DNA of 39,724 nt from Patescibacteria group bacterium (GTDB lineage Bacteria; Patescibacteriota; Patescibacteriia; 2-12-FULL-60-25). Below, piece by piece: positions 24,281 through 31,382 of the stretch. Below the pieces are notes generated by a model. That model saw only the letters and a list, made by a program, of their open reading frames with translations, did no database searches and was not told the DNA's origin. Made by a program: the position numbers and the translations under genes. The stretch lies in the NCBI GenBank assembly GCA_018063125.1, contig JAGOQY010000002.1:3981-43704 (forward strand), given 5' to 3'. Position 1 is the first letter of the stretch. The number at the start of each line of letters is the position of its first letter.

Positions 24281-25195
24281 ATGACCAACGAACGCAAGAT
24301 TTTGACTTTCTGTGCGCTGATTTTTGTCGCCGTGGGCGGTCTTGCGCTTGTGATGCATTATCGAACCACTGAGTTCGCGCCACCTCCTCCAGCCACGGAG
24401 AAACCAGCTCCGCCCGTTGAAGAGGTGAAGGATGTGGAGATTTCAAAAACGTTTACCAGCGAAGATCGAATCACGACGGTGACAGTTTCTGCATGGAATG
24501 AAAAACAGAAAGCTCTCTTGATCGAGAATCCAACCGTGATTACCGGGACAACCACGGCGTTTGAAAGTCGAATCGCCTGGAAGATGACCGATGCCGCAGG
24601 GCGAATTATCTCGGAAGGTGGAACGCAGGTCGCGAGTCCGGATGCGGGGGTTCCAGGCCCGTTTCAGATTTCGTTATTTTATGATGGAGCGCCGGCGATG
24701 GACCGTGGGTTCCTCCGTGTCTTCGAATTCTCGGCAAAAGATGGCGAACCGATTCACGAAGTGAATATTCCGATCGCGTTTCTCTACACCGCAGGAAAGG
24801 GGAATGGATGTGAAGCAAGAGTGAACGTTGCGTTCACGAATACGAAGGAGGATCCCAACATGCTCGACTGTTCAAAGACGGGAACCGTGGAACGGATCGT
24901 CTGTGGGACATCATCAACGGCCTCACTCGTCGCGATCCATGAATTACTGAAGGGCCCCACAGGCTCGGAAAAAGAACGCGGCTTTGTGACGAATCTTCCC
25001 GCGAACGTTCCGGATCCACGCGTTGGCCGTACCTACGATTTTGATTCAACTCTAGAAGCGGGCGTTGCGGGTTCCTGCCGCGTTGGAGCGATTCGCGCTC
25101 AAATCGAGAATACGATTCGAATGAATTCTTCCGCATCAGACAAAGAGGTTGTGATCTCTATCGATGGACGGACGGACGACATTCTGCAACCATAG
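24281..25195 (+). CDS. Gmad2 plus GerMN domain lipoprotein-like protein
   Basis: A 304-residue exported protein: signal anchor (about 6-27), Pro-rich spacer, then an Ig-like Gmad2 domain (about 48-170; NPTVITGTTTAFESRIAWKMTDAAGRII and GPFQISLFYDG) followed by a GerMN-like domain (about 178-300; VNVAFTNTKEDP... ELLKGPTGSEKERGFVTNLPA). This Gmad2-GerMN pairing is known in spore-germination-related and other bacterial envelope proteins; the role in a non-spore former is unknown. It starts 1 nt after the peptidase gene. Confidence 0.82.
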   Translation: MTNERKILTFCALIFVAVGGLALVMHYRTTEFAPPPPATEKPAPPVEEVKDVEISKTFTSEDRITTVTVSAWNEKQKALLIENPTVITGTTTAFESRIAWKMTDAAGRIISEGGTQVASPDAGVPGPFQISLFYDGAPAMDRGFLRVFEFSAKDGEPIHEVNIPIAFLYTAGKGNGCEARVNVAFTNTKEDPNMLDCSKTGTVERIVCGTSSTASLVAIHELLKGPTGSEKERGFVTNLPANVPDPRVGRTYDFDSTLEAGVAGSCRVGAIRAQIENTIRMNSSASDKEVVISIDGRTDDILQP

Positions 25196-25203
25196 GAGGG
25201 AAT

Positions 25204-25644
25204 ATGATCTTGTTTGCCATGATTTCCGGCGCTTTTGCAGGCGCCATCATGACGTTTTTTTCTCATGTCGCGCCACGCGTGGGTGCGGGAAATTTTGTTC
25301 GTGATCTTGATCAGCCCTCATTTTTTCGGAGAACCATCTCACGGCGTGAAGCGCATGTGCTGGGAATCGTGACGCATTTGTTGCTTTCGATCATCTTTGC
25401 CGGCGCATTCGCGCTTCTCGTGCAATTTATGGTGTTTCCAGGATTTGGATTGCTTTCCATTCTTGGCTGGAGCTGTGTGCTCTCGCTCGTGAACGGCGGA
25501 ATTATTCTTCCGTTGGAAGGTCATGGCGTTTTTGGGGTGAAAGAAGATCCATGGTTTCCCATTGATTTGGTGGTAACGAACGTCTTGTGGGCCGTCTTAT
25601 TCTGGCTCATGATGAGCGTGTGGCCCGTGAACGTCTCCGTCTAA
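25204..25644 (+). CDS. Small multi-pass membrane protein, function not recognised
   Basis: 146 residues with four hydrophobic stretches (about 2-22, 48-70, 78-102, 120-143). A short conserved-looking loop FGVKEDPWFPIDL sits before the last helix. No motif that I can assign. It has one of the few clear Shine-Dalgarno sequences here (GGAGGG, 3 nt before the ATG). The frame of the next gene overlaps its 3' end. Confidence 0.75.
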   Translation: MILFAMISGAFAGAIMTFFSHVAPRVGAGNFVRDLDQPSFFRRTISRREAHVLGIVTHLLLSIIFAGAFALLVQFMVFPGFGLLSILGWSCVLSLVNGGIILPLEGHGVFGVKEDPWFPIDLVVTNVLWAVLFWLMMSVWPVNVSV

Positions 25645-26777
25645 CAGCGATCATTCTCGCTGTGTTGTGTCTCGGGCTTGCGGCCGGAGCGCTTGCGATT
25701 TCTCGTCCTCGCGCGACAATGCCTCGAGAGATGTTCCCGTCGTTTGCTCCAGAACTTCCTCCGCCAGGATCCTGTACCTCTGGATCGATGTGCAATGATT
25801 CTGAGAAGACTCCTCAAGTGGAAGAAGTTTTTGAGGCCCCACCGCTCATCATTCAACCAACCGCATCTGCGGGAACGACGACCATTTTATTTGTTGGCGA
25901 CATGATGTTTGATCGCACGGTGGCGACGCGTTCGAGAAAGGATCTCGCATATCCATTCGCGATGGTGAAAAGTGATCCGCGATTTCTCAACGTGGATTAT
26001 CGTGTGGGAAATCTGGAAGGACCGCTGACATCCAAGCGTCGTCCGCCGGAAAAGGAAATTGATTTTGTTTTTGATCCTGCACTCGGTGGCGTTTTGAAGT
26101 CGATGGGATTTCACGCGCTCTCACAAGCGAATAATCATCAGCTTGATCAGGGGAGAGAAGGAGCTGAGGATTCAAAGGAGGTTCTTACGGCTTCAGGGCT
26201 CGTGTCTTTCGGTGACCAAGTGAGAGATGATGTGGAATCTGCGAAAGCCCAGGTAGAGATTGAGGGAATTCGTGTGGCGTTTTTGGGGTTCAATATTACA
26301 GATAATCCGTTGGATAAAGTTGCGGCGGAAGATGCGCTAGCTCGGGCGGAAGCCTCTGCGGATATCGTCATCGTGTTTCCGCATTGGGGCGAGGAGTATG
26401 AATCAAAGCCTCGACAATCTGTCCGTGAATTGGCGTACTGGTTTATCGATCATGGTGCAGATGCGGTTATTGGCGCGCATCCGCATTGGATGCAAAGCAT
26501 CGACCTGTATCGCGGAAAGCTAATCGCGTATTCACTGGGGAATTTTGTGTTTGATCAGGATTGGTCTCGTGAAACAAACGAAGGACTTGCGGTGGTGCTA
26601 GAGCTTGGAAAAGATTCGCGATCACTCATTTTGCATCCAATTCGTCAGGAACGAAGTCAGCCAAGATTTCTTTCTGGAAACGATCTCACGGATCGTCTCA
26701 AGTATCTCGCAGAGATTTCTGATCCAGCGCTCACGAAATCGATCTTGGAAGGTCGGATTCCGTTACCGGTTGAATAA
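25620..26777 (+). CDS. CapA-type metallophosphatase-like protein (PGA synthesis family)
   Basis: Contains the CapA fold: FVGDMMFDR (metal ligands), NLEGPLT, ALSQANNHQLDQGREG, VFPHWGEEYESKP, GADAVIGAHPHWMQ, IAYSLGNFVFDQ. These are the motifs of the poly-gamma-glutamate capsule CapA family; many homologues outside capsule operons have other or unknown roles. A signal anchor (ILAVLCLGLAAGAL) lies near the N terminus with positive residues before it. I choose GTG 25620 because the anchor then follows a short basic stretch; an earlier in-frame GTG at 25587 is possible. It overlaps the preceding gene by 25 nt. Confidence 0.88.
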   Translation: MARERLRLTAIILAVLCLGLAAGALAISRPRATMPREMFPSFAPELPPPGSCTSGSMCNDSEKTPQVEEVFEAPPLIIQPTASAGTTTILFVGDMMFDRTVATRSRKDLAYPFAMVKSDPRFLNVDYRVGNLEGPLTSKRRPPEKEIDFVFDPALGGVLKSMGFHALSQANNHQLDQGREGAEDSKEVLTASGLVSFGDQVRDDVESAKAQVEIEGIRVAFLGFNITDNPLDKVAAEDALARAEASADIVIVFPHWGEEYESKPRQSVRELAYWFIDHGADAVIGAHPHWMQSIDLYRGKLIAYSLGNFVFDQDWSRETNEGLAVVLELGKDSRSLILHPIRQERSQPRFLSGNDLTDRLKYLAEISDPALTKSILEGRIPLPVE

Positions 26778-26778
26778 T

Positions 26779-27963
26779 ATGAAAGTTCTTCAAGTCAGTG
26801 AGTTTTTAGAAATCGTGAATGGGATTCTTCGCGAGACGCTTTCGGGCGAAGAAATTGCGGTTGAAGGAGAAGTTTCGGGATATCGAGTCTCGCAAGGTCA
26901 GTGGGTGAGTTTTGATCTGAAAGATGATCGCGGACTCGTGAATGTCTTTCTTCCACTCTGGCAACTCACGATTCCCGTGGAAGACGGTCTTCGTGTTCGT
27001 GTGGTGGGACTCCCACGGATCTATCCGAAATATGGAAAGTTTTCTTTGTCTGCGGAGCGGATTGAATATGCGGGAGAAGGGGAATTGCGAAAAGCGTTGA
27101 TTCAACTTCGGGCGCGATTAGAGAAGGAAGGGTTGTTTGATCCTTCTCGCAAACGAGAGCTCCCGCGATTTCCACAGAGAATCGCACTCATCGCCTCGCG
27201 AGAAAGTGCGGCCTATGGAGATTTTATTCGCGTGCTTTCTGAGCGCTGGGGTGGGATCGAGATTGATCTCTACCACGTCATTGTGCAGGGCGATAAAGCG
27301 CCGCCAGAAATTGTCGCCGCAATTCATGCGGCGCAATCAGAATCATACGACGCACTTGTTCTCACACGTGGTGGTGGATCATTTGAAGAGATGATGGCGT
27401 TTAATGATGAACGCGTGGTACGCGCGATTCATGGATCAAAGATTCCAACACTCGTCGCAATCGGTCATGAGCGGGACATCTCGCTCGCAGAAGAAGTCGC
27501 GGATGTTCGCGGTTCCACCCCAACAGATTGTGCACGACGATTAGTTCCGGATCGAAAAGATATTCTGTACGAACTCGCTGCGCAGAGCGGGCAGATTACC
27601 GAACGGATGCAGGATCTTCTCGATGCGCGAAAACAGTTGCTCGCACAAGCGGTGTCGGCTCCAGAATTATGGCTTGCGGGACGGGTGAGTGAATTTCACG
27701 GTCGTCGACATCAAGTTCTTTCGACGTTTGATAGCTGGTTCTCGCGACTTCAGGAGCGCACGGTGACCGCGCGACGCTTGCTCACGTCTTTTGACCCGAA
27801 ACAGGTGCTTGCTCGCGGTTATGCTATCCTTCATACAGAGAAAGGAACGGCAATTACATCTGTAAAAACCTTGAAACCTGGGGATCTGGTCAAAGCGACG
27901 TTCAAGGACGGGCAGGCGGATCTTCTCGTGGATGGTCAGCGTGTTCAGCCGCGACTTCTCTAA
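26779..27963 (+). CDS. xseA: Exodeoxyribonuclease VII large subunit
   Basis: The catalytic subunit of exonuclease VII, which degrades single-stranded DNA. 394 residues: an OB-fold at the start (about 1-100; VEGEVSGYRVSQGQWVSFDLKD), the catalytic domain with LTRGGGSFEEMMAFNDE and IGHERDISLAEEVADVRGSTPTDCA, and a coiled-coil that holds XseB, ending with GYAILHTE. The ATG at 26779 begins with KVLQVSEF, the family's start; a longer upstream frame runs into capA coding sequence and is not used. xseB follows 5 nt later. Confidence 0.95.
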   Translation: MKVLQVSEFLEIVNGILRETLSGEEIAVEGEVSGYRVSQGQWVSFDLKDDRGLVNVFLPLWQLTIPVEDGLRVRVVGLPRIYPKYGKFSLSAERIEYAGEGELRKALIQLRARLEKEGLFDPSRKRELPRFPQRIALIASRESAAYGDFIRVLSERWGGIEIDLYHVIVQGDKAPPEIVAAIHAAQSESYDALVLTRGGGSFEEMMAFNDERVVRAIHGSKIPTLVAIGHERDISLAEEVADVRGSTPTDCARRLVPDRKDILYELAAQSGQITERMQDLLDARKQLLAQAVSAPELWLAGRVSEFHGRRHQVLSTFDSWFSRLQERTVTARRLLTSFDPKQVLARGYAILHTEKGTAITSVKTLKPGDLVKATFKDGQADLLVDGQRVQPRLL

Positions 27964-27968
27964 CCTCT

Positions 27969-28190
27969 ATGCCAAAGAAAGAAACGAAAGAACTTGATTT
28001 AACGAACGGATTTGAAGAACTGGAAACGATTACTTCCTGGTTTGAACGTGGGGAAGCGGATATCGACGCCGGTCTCGAAAAGTTTGAGCGTGCCATGACG
28101 ATCGTGGATGCGTTGCAAAAACGGTTGTCTGTGGCAGAAAATAAAGTGCGTGATATTAAAAAGAAGTTTAAACTCGAAGAAACTCTATGA
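27969..28190 (+). CDS. xseB: Exodeoxyribonuclease VII small subunit
   Basis: The 73-residue coiled-coil partner that binds several copies to XseA. FEELETITSWFERGEADIDAGLEKFERA matches the usual XseB core (with LEALE-like heptads and the conserved Gly-Leu). It starts 5 nt after xseA and is overlapped by the next gene by 4 nt (ATGA). Confidence 0.93.
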   Translation: MPKKETKELDLTNGFEELETITSWFERGEADIDAGLEKFERAMTIVDALQKRLSVAENKVRDIKKKFKLEETL

Positions 28191-28531
28191 TTCTCATTCG
28201 TTGGATTATGAGCACGCTCGCCGTGCTCGCAACCGCATATCTTGTTCCTGGTGTGCACATCACGAATCTCGGTGCGGCCGTGATCGCGGCGCTCGTGATT
28301 GGGTTGGTGAATGCGATGATTCGTCCGTTGGTTCTCTTGCTGACTCTTCCAGTCAACATTCTGACGCTCGGACTTTTTACGCTCATCGTAAATGCACTCA
28401 TGTTTTGGATCGCCTCAAAGATTGTTCCAGGATTTGATGTGTCTGGTTTCAGCGCCGCGTTCTTCGGCGCGTTGGTGTTTTGGCTGGTGTCCTGGGGCGC
28501 GAACGTCGTGTTCGGAGGAGATCAGAAATAA
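28187..28531 (+). CDS. Four-TM phage-holin-like membrane protein (superfamily IV)
   Basis: 114 residues, nearly all hydrophobic: TM helices at about 5-20, 28-44, 52-74 and 85-107. The segment PGVHITNLGAAVIAALVIGLVNAMIRP and LPVNILTLGLFTLIVNALMFW match the mycobacterial four-TMS holin-like family (pfam04020), which is widespread on chromosomes and has no proven function. ATG overlaps the xseB stop (ATGA). Terminated 20 nt downstream. Confidence 0.87.
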   Translation: MILIRWIMSTLAVLATAYLVPGVHITNLGAAVIAALVIGLVNAMIRPLVLLLTLPVNILTLGLFTLIVNALMFWIASKIVPGFDVSGFSAAFFGALVFWLVSWGANVVFGGDQK

Positions 28532-28540
28532 TTGCTGGAT

Positions 28541-28578
28541 AAAAAAAGAGCCCCACCGCTCGCGAGCGGTGGGGTTTT
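28541..28578. terminator. Bidirectional terminator between holin-like gene and pentapeptide gene
   Basis: CCCCACCGCT / AGCGGTGGGG, a perfect 10-bp stem with CGCG loop, followed by TTTT on plus; on the minus strand it is followed by CTCTTTTTTT. It separates the two convergent units. Confidence 0.92.
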
Positions 28579-28579
28579 G

Positions 28580-29287
28580 CTATCTCCGTTTCCCGGTGAA
28601 GGGATTGGGGTGAGGGTCGACACGTCCGGAGGCCGAGAAGAACTCGAGGCCGGGAACGAGACGTGCGACGGTAGGCTTCGTTGTCGAGCAATTCTTCGCA
28701 ATGGCTCCGGTGAAGGTGTCTCGATCAAACTTCGCGCGTCCGAATCGGACATCTGTGAGACGTGCCTGCTTGAAGGACGCTCCGATGAGTCGGACGCTTC
28801 GGAAGTCCGCGAGCTCGATCGTGGCATTCGTGAAGCGCGCATTCGCGAAGTTCGCGTAGGCGGCGTTGAGATAGGCTCCTTTCATTCCATCGCAGATCGC
28901 GTGGACGAAAGATCCTTGCCGAACATTCGCATGATCCAGTACGGCGCGTTTGAACCTCGCGCGCTTTGCTTTCAAGAACTGGAGATTCGTCCATGTCAGG
29001 TTCGCTTCGGTGAAATCGGCTCCTTCCGCTGAGGCGTACTGAAGATCCGCATGTTCGAGATTCGTCGAAACGAAACGTGCATGGTCCAGATTGGCGTAGA
29101 GAAACTCCACGCCGCTCAGATCTGCCCCCGAGAAGTCCACGCCTTGGAGATCCGCCTTCGACAGATCGATGTGCGGAGATCTGGCGTATTCCGCATCTTC
29201 TGGCGGTTCGGGGTTGGCCTTTCGCCATTCCGCGATTGCGGCGGCTCCTCCGTGAGCTTTGATGTTTGCGACGAGCGTTCGGTCCAT
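28580..29287 (-). CDS. Pentapeptide-repeat protein
   Basis: 235 residues, with about 20 A(D/N)LXX-type pentapeptides from residue 40 to 190 (ADLQGVDFSGADLSGVEFLYANL...). Such proteins fold as right-handed quadrilateral beta-helices; some (Qnr/MfpA) mimic DNA and protect gyrase, but nothing here shows gyrase binding. ATG overlaps the TAA of the upstream gene by 1 nt (TAATG), so it is coupled to it. The last residues (HPNPFTGKRR) come from a CCCTCACCCCAATCCC-type repeat-like stretch, so the natural C terminus may be shorter. Codons are GC-rich. Confidence 0.88.
   Translation of the reverse strand: MDRTLVANIKAHGGAAAIAEWRKANPEPPEDAEYARSPHIDLSKADLQGVDFSGADLSGVEFLYANLDHARFVSTNLEHADLQYASAEGADFTEANLTWTNLQFLKAKRARFKRAVLDHANVRQGSFVHAICDGMKGAYLNAAYANFANARFTNATIELADFRSVRLIGASFKQARLTDVRFGRAKFDRDTFTGAIAKNCSTTKPTVARLVPGLEFFSASGRVDPHPNPFTGKRR
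28592..28623 (-). repeat. Repeat-like tail in the pentapeptide gene
   Basis: Minus strand reads CCCTCACCCCAATCCCTTCA, close to the well-known intergenic CCCTCACCCCAACCCCTC repeats of many bacteria. It encodes the last PHPNPFTGKR residues. Only one copy in the window. Confidence 0.35.
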
Positions 29288-29913
29288 TACGGGGTACTTG
29301 CCCCCGCACGGATCGCCTTCGTGTAGTCTTGATAGGAGACACTGGAGCTCGTGACCTTGGGATTCATCCCGAGGAATGAGAGTCGAGGCGACTGCTCTTC
29401 ATCCTGGACGTGATAGCGAGGCGTGTCTCCCTCGAACATGACGCCGCTGATACGGGCGCCGGCGAGCGAGATCTGTTTTTCGCTGGCGAAGATCGCCTGG
29501 CGTCCGTTGAGCATCTCGAGTGTGTAGCGTGGATCTCCATGCTCGAGTGAGTGAATCCGCACGATCTTCTGGACGATCGGACTCACGCGATTCTCGTCGC
29601 GCCAGATGGCAACGCTCCCGCCGTTTCTTGCGCCGTAGGTCATGTGCCACGTACCTTCAGTCTGACTGGCATGCCAGGCGGTGAACGTGAGCGCGTGATC
29701 CGACGTGAGCTCGAGGAGAATCTCGTCATGCGGGGGAGAGAAAAATCCCTCGACGCAGAGACGCTGTTTACGCGCGTCTTCTGGACCCGTCTCGACGATG
29801 TAGGACAAGCTGTTGCCCTTGATCACCTCGACGTGCCGGATGACTGGCGCGTCATGCTTGATGTGGTTGACGAGCGAAGCGTGAATGAGCATGTGAATGA
29901 ACGATTGGGACAC
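29287..29913 (-). CDS. Unrecognised protein in the pentapeptide operon
   Basis: 208 residues with no TM helix and no motif I can name; rich in beta-type sequence (LCVEGFF, LLELTSDHALTFTAWHAS, WHMTYGARNGGSVAIWRDE). Translation starts at GTG (29911-29913) with AAGGAGG 5 nt upstream. Codon use is GC-rich like its partner, pyrB and the minus gene at 11.8 kb. It is the first gene of a two-gene operon with the pentapeptide protein, so the two probably act together; function unknown. Confidence 0.7.
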   Translation of the reverse strand: MSQSFIHMLIHASLVNHIKHDAPVIRHVEVIKGNSLSYIVETGPEDARKQRLCVEGFFSPPHDEILLELTSDHALTFTAWHASQTEGTWHMTYGARNGGSVAIWRDENRVSPIVQKIVRIHSLEHGDPRYTLEMLNGRQAIFASEKQISLAGARISGVMFEGDTPRYHVQDEEQSPRLSFLGMNPKVTSSSVSYQDYTKAIRAGASTP

Positions 29914-29939
29914 AGAAACCTCCTTAACGAGCGTGGCGG

Positions 29940-29968
29940 AGCATAGCCCAAAAAGAGGGGAGGGTCAA
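29940..29968 (-). promoter_or_regulatory. Sigma70 promoter of the pentapeptide operon
   Basis: Minus strand: -35 TTGACC (29963-29968), 17-bp spacer, -10 TATGCT (29940-29945); then a short leader with TAAGGAGG before the GTG. Confidence 0.75.
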
Positions 29969-29993
29969 GGCTTTTTGGGTGCCAGAGTGGGGC

Positions 29994-30022
29994 TTGACGA
30001 AGTGGCTCGTTTCTCGTACATT
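29994..30022 (+). promoter_or_regulatory. Sigma70 promoter of rplJ-rplL
   Basis: -35 TTGACG (29994-29999), 17-bp spacer, -10 TACATT (30017-30022). Divergent from the pentapeptide promoter, 25 bp apart. Confidence 0.75.
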
Positions 30023-30028
30023 CTGCCC

Positions 30029-30125
30029 AACACGCACGCGTCCAAAGAAAGCAGGGCCTCCGTCAAAGGAGCTCAATCAACCCCGTAAAGGCCTTCTGGC
30101 CCACGGGGGAACCCTGCCGAGGAGC
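30029..30125 (+). ncRNA. L10 leader (autoregulatory mRNA structure)
   Basis: The 5' leader carries the L10-leader hallmarks: GCAGGG (30051-30056) pairs with CCCTGC (30112-30117), directly followed by CGAGG, and inside it CCCCGT (30081-30086) pairs with ACGGGG (30103-30108) around a GGCC-TTCT-GGCC hairpin. L10 or the L10-L7/L12 complex binds such leaders to repress its own synthesis. Called from the fold and the CTGCCGAGG consensus. Confidence 0.8.
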
Positions 30126-30155
30126 GTTATTCCGGGGCTTTTTGCACCGAAGTAA

Positions 30156-30185
30156 CACCCACAGGACGACCTGTGGGTGTTTATT
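30156..30185 (+). terminator. Attenuator hairpin in the rplJ leader
   Basis: ACACCCACAGG / CCTGTGGGTGT, an 11-bp perfect stem with ACGA loop, then TTATT. It lies between the L10 leader and rplJ, so it probably gives transcription attenuation under L10 control. The T tract is short. Confidence 0.75.
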
Positions 30186-30223
30186 AAAAGGTCGAATCTT
30201 CACAAACCAGAGAACAGTCATTT

Positions 30224-30892
30224 ATGGCAAAATCCCGTCAGCAGAAAGCCGCGACGAAGGAACGCCTGGTCCAGGAATTCAAGGACGCCAAGTCCGTTGT
30301 GTTCACAGATTATCAGGGGTTGAACGTTGCAAAGGCTAGTGAGATGCGAAAGAAGATGCGTGAATCTGGTGTCGATTACATCGTCGCCAAGAAATCGCTC
30401 TTCACCATCGCCGCGAAGGAAGCGGGTTTCGATCTGAACGCCAAGACGTTTCCGGGCATGCTCGGAGCCGCCTTCGGAAAAGAAGACGAAATCGCTCCCG
30501 CCAAAGTGCTCGGTGACATGACGAAGGTGACGACCATCAAGCTCGTCGGCGGTATCTTTGAAGGTGCCGTTGTCGGTCAGGATAAGGTCGTGGCGCTCTC
30601 GAAGCTCCCGTCCAAAAAGGAGCTCCTTCAGCAGGTTGTCGGTACGATTTACGCTCCAGTTTCCGCGTTTGTGCGTGTGCTTAATGCCATGCGTGAAAAG
30701 AGCGAAGCTGGTGCCCCTGCTCCTGCGGCCCCGGTCGCAGAAGCTCCGGTTGTGGCAGAAGCCCCTGCGGCTGAAGCCGCTCCGGCTCCAGAAGTTGCCG
30801 CACCTGCAGAAGCGCCGGTTGAAGCTCCCGCGGCTCCAGAAGCCGCTCCGGAAGCTCCCTCCGAACCTCCGGCAGAAACTCCGGCCGCATAA
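30224..30892 (+). CDS. rplJ: 50S ribosomal protein L10 with Ala/Pro-rich tail
   Basis: L10 forms the base of the ribosomal stalk and carries L7/L12 dimers. Residues 1-165 show the normal protein: KERLVQEFKDAKSVVFTDYQGLNV, MRKKMRESGVDYIVAKKSL, and the C-terminal helix. The remaining 55-60 residues are a low-complexity tail of Ala, Pro and Glu with EAPA-like repeats, not found in standard L10 (about 165-175 residues). No Shine-Dalgarno precedes the ATG. It is followed 27 nt later by rplL. Confidence 0.96.
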   Translation: MAKSRQQKAATKERLVQEFKDAKSVVFTDYQGLNVAKASEMRKKMRESGVDYIVAKKSLFTIAAKEAGFDLNAKTFPGMLGAAFGKEDEIAPAKVLGDMTKVTTIKLVGGIFEGAVVGQDKVVALSKLPSKKELLQQVVGTIYAPVSAFVRVLNAMREKSEAGAPAPAAPVAEAPVVAEAPAAEAAPAPEVAAPAEAPVEAPAAPEAAPEAPSEPPAETPAA

Positions 30893-30919
30893 GAAAGATT
30901 CACTCATTACAACAATCCT

Positions 30920-31321
30920 ATGTCAGACGACATGAAGACCGTTGAAGTCCCTGCCAAGTTTCAGGGCATCGTCGACACTATCGAGAAGCTCTCGGTCTTG
31001 GACCTTGCAGAACTCGTGAAAGTGCTCGAAGAAAAGTTTGGTGTGTCCGCCGCCGCTCCAGTCATGATGGCTGGTGGTGCTGCAGCCGGAGGTGCCGCCG
31101 CCGAAGAGAAGTCCACGTTCAACGTTGAACTCCTCGAAGCTGGTGGAAACAAGATCGGTGTCATTAAGGTGGTCCGTGAAGTCACGGGTCTTTCCCTCGG
31201 TGATGCAAAGGGTCTCGTCGATGGCGCTCCGAAGATGATCAAGGAAGGTGCCGACAAGGCCACCGCCGAAGACATCAAGAAGAAGATCGAAGACGCTGGT
31301 GGAAAGGTCGCGCTCAAATAA
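30920..31321 (+). CDS. rplL: 50S ribosomal protein L7/L12
   Basis: The stalk protein that recruits translation GTPases. 133 residues: N-terminal dimerisation helix ([26 protein letters not shown]), Ala/Gly-rich hinge (about 46-66), and the globular C domain with [37 protein letters not shown]. Normal in all respects. It is the last gene of the rplJ unit, which ends at a perfect palindrome terminator. Confidence 0.98.
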   Translation: MSDDMKTVEVPAKFQGIVDTIEKLSVLDLAELVKVLEEKFGVSAAAPVMMAGGAAAGGAAAEEKSTFNVELLEAGGNKIGVIKVVREVTGLSLGDAKGLVDGAPKMIKEGADKATAEDIKKKIEDAGGKVALK

Positions 31322-31332
31322 GCGTTTCCTCG

Positions 31333-31374
31333 ACACAAAGAAAAAATCCGCCGCGGCGGATTTTTTCTTTGTGT
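31333..31374. terminator. Bidirectional terminator, perfect 42-bp palindrome
   Basis: From 31333 to 31374 the sequence is a perfect inverted repeat, CACAAAG plus A6 plus TCCGCCG and its complement. A6 and T6 flank the GC stem, giving a T-run after the stem on both strands, serving rplL on plus and the convergent gene on minus. Confidence 0.95.
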
Positions 31375-31382
31375 GATTTTTT

